Assembly (NCBI RefSeq): GCF_963576675.1
Contig: NC_088916.1
Coordinates: 6,835,001 to 6,899,000 of the forward strand
Direction of reading: 5' to 3'
Origin: Euphorbia lathyris
Taxonomy: Eukaryota > Streptophyta > Magnoliopsida > Malpighiales > Euphorbiaceae
DNA: 64,000 bases
Part shown: positions 57,045 through 64,000 of the stretch, piece by piece
How positions within the stretch are numbered: the stretch's first letter is position 1
How the letters are laid out: the number at the start of each line of letters is the position of its first letter
Made by a program: the position numbers and the translations under genes
Notes under the pieces: model-generated
Database searches by the model: none
Seen by the model: the letters and a program-made list of their open reading frames with translations, nothing else
What the model was told of the DNA's origin: nothing

Positions 57045-58058
57045 TCTCCTGTATGGGGCATTACGTCTCCGTGGAGATTAATCTCAATTGGAAAAGGTTA
57101 TTTTCATGTGTTCTTAACTTCTCAAGCTGCTAAGGATTTGGTACTAAGCAAGAGAATTATAGCAGTGAAGCCGGGTTCCTTCCGTCTTCAGGCTTGGGTT
57201 CCAGACTTTGATCCGTATGCGGAAAAAGCAACTACAGCTCAGGTTTGGGTGCGTCTGTACTCCCTCCCCTGGGAATATTGGGATACACAGATACTGTCGG
57301 ACATTGCACAAGTCATTGGACATCTGATGCGGTTTGATAACGCTACCTTGGAAGGAGAATTTGGCCATTTTGCGCGGATGTTAATAGAGGTTTACCTGGC
57401 ATCGGAACTCCCGGTTCAGTTGGGAATTGAGAGAGATGGGAAACAGTTGTGGATTGAGGTTCAGTATGAAAAGCTTCCCAGTTTTTGTAAGGTGTGCTCA
57501 TGCATCGGACATATGGCGTATGACTGTAAAAGAAATAGGAAACCGCCAGGCCCTAAGGAGGTGAAGAAGAAGGATCCCGTAAAACCTATGTAGGAACCCG
57601 TCATTGAGGCCCCGGCACCTACCCCTGCACAAACGGCTCCGCTTATTGCCGAGGGCTCGGTCGCTGCACTTACAGATATCCAGGCTATGGTAACAGTTGA
57701 AATTGAGGATTTGAATGAGGATGGCATCCAACGTCCTGGCCCCGAGACTGAGATTGAGGATTTGTTTGTTGATGGTGCTCAACGCCCTGCCCCCGGGAAT
57801 GATGATGAGTTGAACACTGAGGAAGCTTTACGGGCTGCGTCTCCAGGTAATGCAAATATTATATCCCCTATTAGTGCTTGTTCCTCGCCTGACCAAAGTG
57901 GACAGCATCTCTCATGGGCTGATCAAGCAGATTTGGAAGGGAATTCTTGGCAAACGGTTACCCGACAGCCGAGGAAAGCTAAATCGGCTAACGACACCAC
58001 TGGAATTAAAGCAGCTCAGTCCAAACGAGTTAGTAAACCCCCTAATCGTTTTAAATGA
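57045..58058 (+). pseudogene. LINE ORF1 (DUF4283, CCHC knuckle), one stop
   Basis: The frame is open from the truncation point (SPWRLISIGKGYFHVFLTS). It continues VWVRLYSLPWEYWDTQIL and LIEVYLASELPVQLGIERDG (DUF4283), then CKVCSCIGHMAYDCKRN (CCHC knuckle), a Pro/Glu-rich linker and LSWADQADLEGNSWQTVTR near the end. One TAG at 57591-57593 breaks it. The natural stop TGA (58056-58058) overlaps the ORF2 start. The first 5' exon-like part of ORF1 is missing. Confidence 0.85.
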
Positions 58059-61000
58059 GTGTGCTCTTCTGGAATTGTAGGGGAATCCATAACTTGGAAA
58101 CCCAGAGATACCTTTACAGTCTGTGTCAGAAACACAAGCCTGATTTTTTGTGCATTGCTGAACCAATGGTGGATCGAGATACAATTTTTGACTCCTTTTG
58201 GGGGAGCCTTGGAATGAATTTTGTGGCAGCTAATCTAAGGGAGCGGGAAACTTTATGGGTTTTCAAATCCTTAAACTCTTCCTCTTCCGTTTTATTTACG
58301 CATGATCAGTTTGTCTTGATTGAGAGCTCGCTTCGGGATAATAAGCAATATCTCTGTTTTGTTTATGCCAGTATCTAGGCAAATAGAAGGGTTGGTATGT
58401 TTGATGAAATCTCGTCTCTCAGAAATAGATACCAGGGGCACTGGGCTGTGATTGGGGATTTTAACGCCATCACTGGTGCGCATGAGAAAACGGGTAGGCC
58501 TCCGGCTTCTAGGCCGTGTAGGGAGTTCCGGTCCTTTATTGAAAGAGATCTTTGGGTAGATGTTGAGGTCGCTGGCCCGAGGTTCACTTGGTGTAATGGC
58601 CGACAGGGTGGAGCCAGAGTTTGTAGCAGACTTGACAGGGTGTTGGTTTCAGAATCTTTAGGGGAAAGCTGGAACTGCCGTAGCACTATTTTATCCAGGA
58701 TGCATTCGGATCATCATCCCGTCCTTTTCTCTTTTGGTCAGAATGCTTTAAGGGTCTCCCGCTTTCGCTTTCAGAAAATGTGGACTCTTCATTCTGAGTT
58801 TCAGTCGTTGATTCGAGATTATTGGAGGGGCCCGCACCCAAGTCTAAGCCCCATGCACTTGGTCAGTCATAAGTTGAAAGGCCTCCGTCCTATTCTTCGA
58901 GAATGGAACCGTTCTGTTTTTGGTAATTTGGACCGTAACATCGAGGGGAGCGAGCTCGCTCTTCACCAAATCCAAGTTGATATCGCTTCTACATACACTG
59001 ATGAGCTTCGGGACAGAGAGATTGAATCGCAGGCGCAGCTTGAGCATCATTTAGTGCAAAAGGAAGTTTATCTTAAAGAAAAAAGCCGGATCCGCTGGCT
59101 GGAGGCTGGAGATAGAAACAGCTCCTTTTTTTCACCGCGTGGCTACTGTTAGGAAAAGTATGCGGGGAATTTCAACATTAGAGGTAGACGGTACCTTAAC
59201 TACTGATCCTGAGGTAATTGCTTCTCATGTAACCTCTTACTTTGAAAACATTTTTAAGAATCCGTTAGGTCCTGTTGATCTTTCTGGCATTTCTGATCTT
59301 GTTCACCCTATGATAACGGCTGAGGAAAATGACTCGCTGTTGCGCAAGCCGGAGCCGGCTGAGATTTATCAAACTGTCATGGGTATGGATCCGTCTAGTG
59401 CGCCAGGTCCAGATGGTTTTACGGGTCAGTTCTTTCAATCCTACTGGGAGATTATAGGACCTGATATTTGCAACATGATTAATTGGTTCTTTGATAATGG
59501 CCTGGTTACAACCGGGTTGAATTCTAGCATTATGACGTTGATTCCTAAAGTGGAGGGTGCCCTCCGTATTGATCAGTATAGACCGATCATAATGAGCAAC
59601 TTCTGCTACAAGCTAATTGCTAAGATTATTGCTGATAGACTTGCTCCTGTGGCTAGCCGTATTGTCTCGCAGAATCAATTTGGGTTTGTTAAGGGCCGAA
59701 ATATTCATCAATGTATTGCTCTTGCCTCAGAAGGGGTTAATTGTATTAACAAAAAGTGTTTCGGGGGAAACATGGCTCTAAAAATTGATATAAAGAAAGC
59801 TTTCGATACGCTGGATTGGAACTTTCTTTTTCAGGTCCTGGACTCTTTCGGTTTCTCTCTAAAATTTAGGGATTACCTTTTGAACATGTTCTCTTCGGCC
59901 CGACTATCTATTCTGACACCTAAGGGTACTTCTGGTTACTTCTCCTGTTCTAGAGGGGTTAGACAAGGAGACCCCCTCTCCCCGATTCTGTTTGGTATTG
60001 CTGAGGACTATCTTAGTAGGCTCCTGTCTCAGGCGACTTCCAATGGTTCCCTCTCACCTATGAGGTACACGAGCTTTCGGGATTTCCCAACGCATCTCTT
60101 GTATGCAGATGATGTTATTGTCTTTTGTAAAGCTTCAATCTCTAATGCAGCAGCGATTAAAAACATCTTCATGCAATACGGGCTGATTTCGGGTCAGTTT
60201 GTCAACTGGGATAAATCAGAATCTTATTTTGGGGACTCAGTTACTGCGGTTAGAAGGGCCCGCCTCACTAGCATCACAGGGGTTCGGTTTGGAAGTATTC
60301 CTTTCAACTATCTGGGAGTTCCTCTTTTCAAGGGTAGGCCTAGCAAGAGATACCTAGGGGCTGTTTGTGATAATATATCAGGAAAATTTGCTAGATGGAA
60401 AGGTGCGTCTCTGTCAATGGCGGGTAGACTGGCTCTTGTTAACTCCGTAATCACGAGTTCACTATCGCACTCCTTCTCAGTTTATAAATGGCCTAAAAGC
60501 CTGCTAAACCGCTTGAGATCCCATATACGGAACTTCATCTGGAACGGGAATGTTTTTGAAAAGAAGTTGGTAACAGTCGCTTGGTCTATCTGCTTAAAGC
60601 CGGTTTCCAGAGGGGGTCTTGGCATTAGAGACTTGAGCAGATTCAATTTAGCGCTCTGTGGAAAACTAGCTTGGGGAATTCTGACCGGGGACTCAGTTTG
60701 GCTCTCCTTGCTGCGCTCCCGCTACCTTGACCGTGCTGGCCTCCCTAGATTACAGCTTCCTAATTCCTCAATTTGGAATTCTATCAGATCTGCTTACCTT
60801 TTGCTGCAGCAGAACTGTCATTGGTTTTTGGGAGAAAACTCTAGCTTGAACTTCTGGTCGTCGAACTGGATCAGGCCTTCGATCGCAGAGCGTCTGGGGT
60901 TAGCGTTGTCGGATCAGCGCAAACGCTTTGAGAAAGTGAGCGATTTCAGGTTGGAGGGCGAGTGGTCTCTGCCGCCATTGCCGGTAGACATTGCACAGGC

Positions 61001-62165
61001 AATTCAGGAGACTAAAATAGAAGATGAGGACAAAGACGTGTGTGTTTGGATGCCAGCGATCAACGGTAATTTCTCCTCTAACCTCTTCTATCATTGGATG
61101 GGTTCGGATTTGGCTCAGGAGAGGGTTTTCAAGTTCCTATGGTGGAATTACATTCCTCCGACTCACTCATTCGTGTGTTGGAGAACTTATTACGGAGCGC
61201 TCCCGACTCACTCGAATCTTATGAGCCGTGGCATTTGCATTGTCTCTAGATGTTGCTTGTGTCAGGAAAATACGGAATGCCTCGATCATCTAATGATTCA
61301 TTGTAGCTTCGCTAAGGAAATCTAGTCGAGTATCTCTTATTTATTCGGAAGACGTCTTCCGGATAATGTTAACATTAAGGATCGCCTGTGCTGGGCAGCC
61401 TACCAACGTTTCAGTTCTCAAATTTACGCCTTATGGAACAGTGCAATTATTCACGCGATTTGGGTTATCTGGCTCATCCGAAATGACTGTATTTTCAATG
61501 ACAAGCCTCCGGACATACACCGTGCGCTTCGACTGATATGGCTTCACATCAGGCGTATTGATCACTTCAAACTGGGCAACATCTGGAATTCAGAAACGGA
61601 GCGAAATATCTTGGTTAACTTGGGCCTTACCCCTCGTCTCTCAATCTCGCCTAAAACCTTACCGATCAAATGGCTTCCTCCGCCGTCTGGCTGGATTAAG
61701 GCGAACACTGACGCCTCGATCAGAAACGGCTTAACAGGGTGTGGTGGAGTCTTCCGCAACAGCAATGGTATCTGTATCGGTGCTTTCGCCTTTCCGACAA
61801 CCGATCGTCTTGTTCATGTGGCGGAGTTGAGAGCCGCTCTCTTTGCCATCAACCAAGCTTATAGTAGAGGATGGGATTCTATTTGGCTTGAGACGGACTC
61901 AACCTATGTAGTAGCCTGCTTACGAAACACTGGTATCGCTATTCCCTGGACTCTTCGCTCAAACTGGGCGAAATGTCAACAAAACATGCTCTTGATGAGG
62001 ATTGTGGTCTCCCATCTTTTCCGGGAAGGTAACCAGGTCGCAGACGCCCTAGCCAATTACGCTCGTTCCGCTACGGGCAACACTTGGTGGGATTTACCTC
62101 CACAATTTTGTAATAGTCTTTTAGCTTTTAACTTCTCAGGTCAAGCGACTTATCGTTTTACCTGA
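58055..62165 (+). pseudogene. LINE ORF2 (endonuclease, RT, zf-RVT, RNase H)
   Basis: ATG 58055: MSVLFWNCRGIHNLETQRYL and, further on, WAVIGDFNAITGAHEKTG and HSDHHPVLFSF (AP endonuclease with GDFN and SDHHP motifs). RT: SSAPGPDGFTGQFFQSYW, ALKIDIKKAFDTLDWNFLF, SRGVRQGDPLSPILFGIAED, HLLYADDVIVF (about 60100). zf-RVT: CCLCQENTECLDHLMIHC. RNase H: WIKANTDASIRNGLTGCGG, ELRAALFAI, LETDSTYVV, FREGNQVADALANY. Disabling changes: TAG at 58376, an extra T in a 7-T run at about 59125-59131 (frame shift), TAG at 61323 (from TGG). Otherwise colinear. Confidence 0.92.
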
Positions 62166-62394
62166 CGGTTTCTCTGTTGTATTAACTTTATTTTTTATTT
62201 TTTATTCATTTATTCTATTCGGGTTCTGTAGGGGGTCCTTCAGGGGTGCCAACATAGTTGGGATGTCTGAACCCTCCCCCAGTCCTCCGGTTTTAATTAA
62301 AAAAACTATTTCGATGATTCTCCATCTCCATCCTACTTACTCATTCCTTAAGTTTATTTGTTTGTTTTTTTATATATTTATTTTAGGCATAATT

Positions 62395-63085
62395 TCTATT
62401 TGGATCCCTAAACTAAAGTTTCAAAGTCAATTAGAACCTTAAACTATAAAAATGATCAATCAGATCTCTAAACTAAGTAAAAATTATCAATTGAGTCCTC
62501 ATCAAAAATCAGTCGGTTGAACAATTTTCACACTCTTTCCCAAATCCATTTTGAGCTAACACAGAGATCATTACCGTCCATATCAAATAGTCACAATTTT
62601 GGGACAATGTACCAAAATAGGTTTTTGGTTTTTGGAGAAGTATCAATTTAGGCTTCACGTACACGTACAAAATAACACAAATATAGGTTTAACGTTTAAA
62701 AAAGGATACCAATTTAGGCATCAATAACAGAACGAGACACATCATTGATATTACTCCGTTAAGTTCTATCAATTGTACATAGAGGGAAAAATCAAAACTT
62801 AACGAAGTAATAGGAATGACGTGTCCGATCCGTTATCGAGGATTAAATCGATACCATTTTTTTAAATATTAAGCCTATATTGGTGTTATTTTATACTTGC
62901 AGTCTAAATTGATACTTTCCCAAAAACCATAGACATATTTTGGTACCTTATCCCCATAATTTTTTATTTTAAGATAGTATAAAAATTGAATTGATGATTT
63001 TTACTTAGTTCATAGACTTAATTAATAATTTTGACAGTTTAAAATTCTAATTGAATTTAAAGTTTTAGTTTAAGGGTAAAAAAAA
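62395..63085. mobile_element. TIR repeat family E, copy 1
   Basis: The left arm 'ctaaactaaagtttcaaagtcaattagaacc' and right arm (ttctaattgaatttaaag, ttttagtttaag) are inverted. It hosts a nested MITE at 62601-62954. The second family member starts at about 63395. Confidence 0.6.
62601..62954. mobile_element. Nested MITE (354 bp) inside family E copy 1
   Basis: Ends GGGACAATGTACCAAAATA and TATTTTGGTACCTTATCCC (inverted). Flanks CACAATTTT and CATAATTTT give a 9-bp duplication with one mismatch. Inner arms repeat 'ttaggcttcacgtac' and 'caatttaggcatc' type phrases in inverted order. Confidence 0.8.
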
Positions 63086-63394
63086 ATAAATGTTATGCCT
63101 TTATTTTATAGTTAAGTTAGAAGGTTAATAACATTGGCAAGATAAAAAAAAAAGTTGAACCTTGTGCTTTTTGAAGAATAGATGATGATGAGATGGAGAT
63201 TGTAGACCCATAAGGTGATTGATTGATTATCTCTCCACTTTATTTTGGTTTTTAGTCTTTGTAAACACACAAGAATGACATTTTCTAAAAATGACAATTT
63301 AACCTCCTCAACTTGTAAGAAAATGCCTAAACACCTCTCCACTTAATAATGCCTATTTGTTATTTATTTGTGACATCATACCCATTTGACTCTC
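62955..63394. other. Spacer between family E copies
   Basis: Contains the right end of copy 1 (to about 63085) and then AT-rich sequence. The minus-strand 76-codon frame at 63112 has no recognisable homology. Confidence 0.4.
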
Positions 63395-64000
63395 TACAAG
63401 CTTCAAATTCAATTAAAACCTTAAACTATCAAAATTACTAAGTTAGTTCCTAAACTAACCAAAAATCATTAATTGAGTGAAGCTCATCGAAAATCATTCT
63501 GTTGATCAGTTTCAGACCTTATTCTCCAACCCATTTTGAACCAATACTGAGATTATTACAGTCTATATTAAATAGTCACAACTTCTGATTTTAGGATATG
63601 ATGTTAGGAGTGTTCATCGGTCGGTTCGGTCTAAAAACCGAACTGAACCGAAATAACCGAATACCGAATAAAACCTAAAATTAAAACCGAATCTACCATT
63701 ACTCTATGGATTGCAAAACTATATCAAATATGCAAACTAAATTTAAAACCCATACATGTATGATTACTGTTTTGTACAATTTAATAATATTCATATATGC
63801 AGCACATACAACAATTGGAACATCAATTCAATTATAGAGACTCTGCAAGTTTAAACTTCTTGAATTGAATATAAAAATATAGGTAGAAAATATAGAGTTA
63901 ATTCAGGGATCTGATTGATGATTTTTAATTAATTCAGGGATCTGATTGATGATTTTGATAGTTTAAAGTCCTAATTGACTTTGAAGTTTTAGTTTAAGAA
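63395..64000. mobile_element. TIR repeat family E, copy 2, with a hAT-end relic inside
   Basis: 'ttcaaattcaattaaaacct' at the left is mirrored by 'ttgactttgaagttttag' at the window end. At 63606, 'aggagtgttcatcggtcggttcgg' and 'aaaccgaactgaaccgaaataaccg' resemble the terminus of a plant hAT element. The right end may lie beyond base 64000. Confidence 0.5.

Larger units (their letters stand above)
57045..62305 (+). mobile_element. Near-complete L1-like LINE, 5'-truncated in ORF1
   Basis: ORF1 (from inside DUF4283), all of ORF2 and a 3' UTR ending in ttttaattaaaaaaa. GATTCTCC occurs just before the left end (57042-57049) and just beyond the right end (62316-62323) but is not tight against the tail, so the target duplication is unproven. 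Few disabling mutations. Confidence 0.88.

Noticed and set aside
61611..62165. Independent RNase H gene
   Set aside because: It is in the same frame as the LINE ORF2 upstream and is separated only by a TAG that replaced TGG.
57042..62323. GATTCTCC as the target duplication of the 57-62 kb LINE
   Set aside because: The right copy is about 10 bp away from the end of the A-rich tail, so it is only suggestive.

Overview
The window is nuclear DNA of a flowering plant, most likely a eudicot. It is AT-rich, its genes have GT-AG introns, its conserved proteins belong to plant families (ETO1-like BTB/TPR protein, MDIS/MRH1 receptor pseudokinase, plant GRF zinc finger), and the space between genes is packed with plant transposon types (L1-like LINEs with DUF4283/CCHC ORF1, Mutator-like and hAT MITEs, Ty3-like or LARD-type LTR elements, a tRNA-derived SINE). 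I cannot name the genus. All identifications come from reading the sequence; no database was searched.

Host genes are few. At 223-549 (minus) are the first two exons of a ubiquitin-like-domain gene that runs off the left edge. At 23.6-26.6 kb (plus) is a complete four-exon ETO1-like gene of the EOL2 type (predicted 905 aa). It converges on a complete nine-exon LRR receptor-like pseudokinase of the MDIS/MRH1 family at 28.1-32.0 kb (minus, predicted 670 aa). Two intact 175-aa GRF zinc-finger genes (4.99-5.60 and 19.06-19.66 kb, plus) sit inside a duplicated segment of about 2.6 kb and may belong to a mobile element rather than to the host.

Layout. 0.7-3.7 kb: three TIR elements in a row, one of which (2184-3731) has its empty site preserved in the second duplicate. 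5.6-6.9 kb: solo LTR inside duplicate 1. 8.1-17.6 kb: a LINE graveyard in which one long minus-strand LINE is cut by a solo LTR (11861-13555, exact GGGGC target duplication) and by a hAT element (15770-16623, exact GACTCCTC duplication). 17.6-20.2 kb: duplicate 2, followed by remains of a MULE transposase tail. 20.7-23.1 kb: hAT-type repeats. 33.8-41.6 kb: a complete LTR retrotransposon with 2.1-kb LTRs and an ATTAT duplication. It has no gag or pol, only one 727-codon acidic, internally repeated ORF. 41.8-42.7 kb: internally deleted LINE. 44.5-52.9 kb: tandem duplication whose left copy took up a LINE and a MITE after duplicating. 56.6 kb: SINE. 57.0-62.3 kb: LINE with an ATGA ORF1/ORF2 overlap. 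62.4-64.0 kb: nested MITEs.

The best candidates for something undescribed are: the LARD-type element with its repeat protein, whose repeats carry the same G6CA motif as the polypurine tract; the GC-rich hyphenated-palindrome arrays in two unrelated LTR families; and the GRF zinc-finger, tail-anchor-like gene travelling next to a MULE transposase tail.
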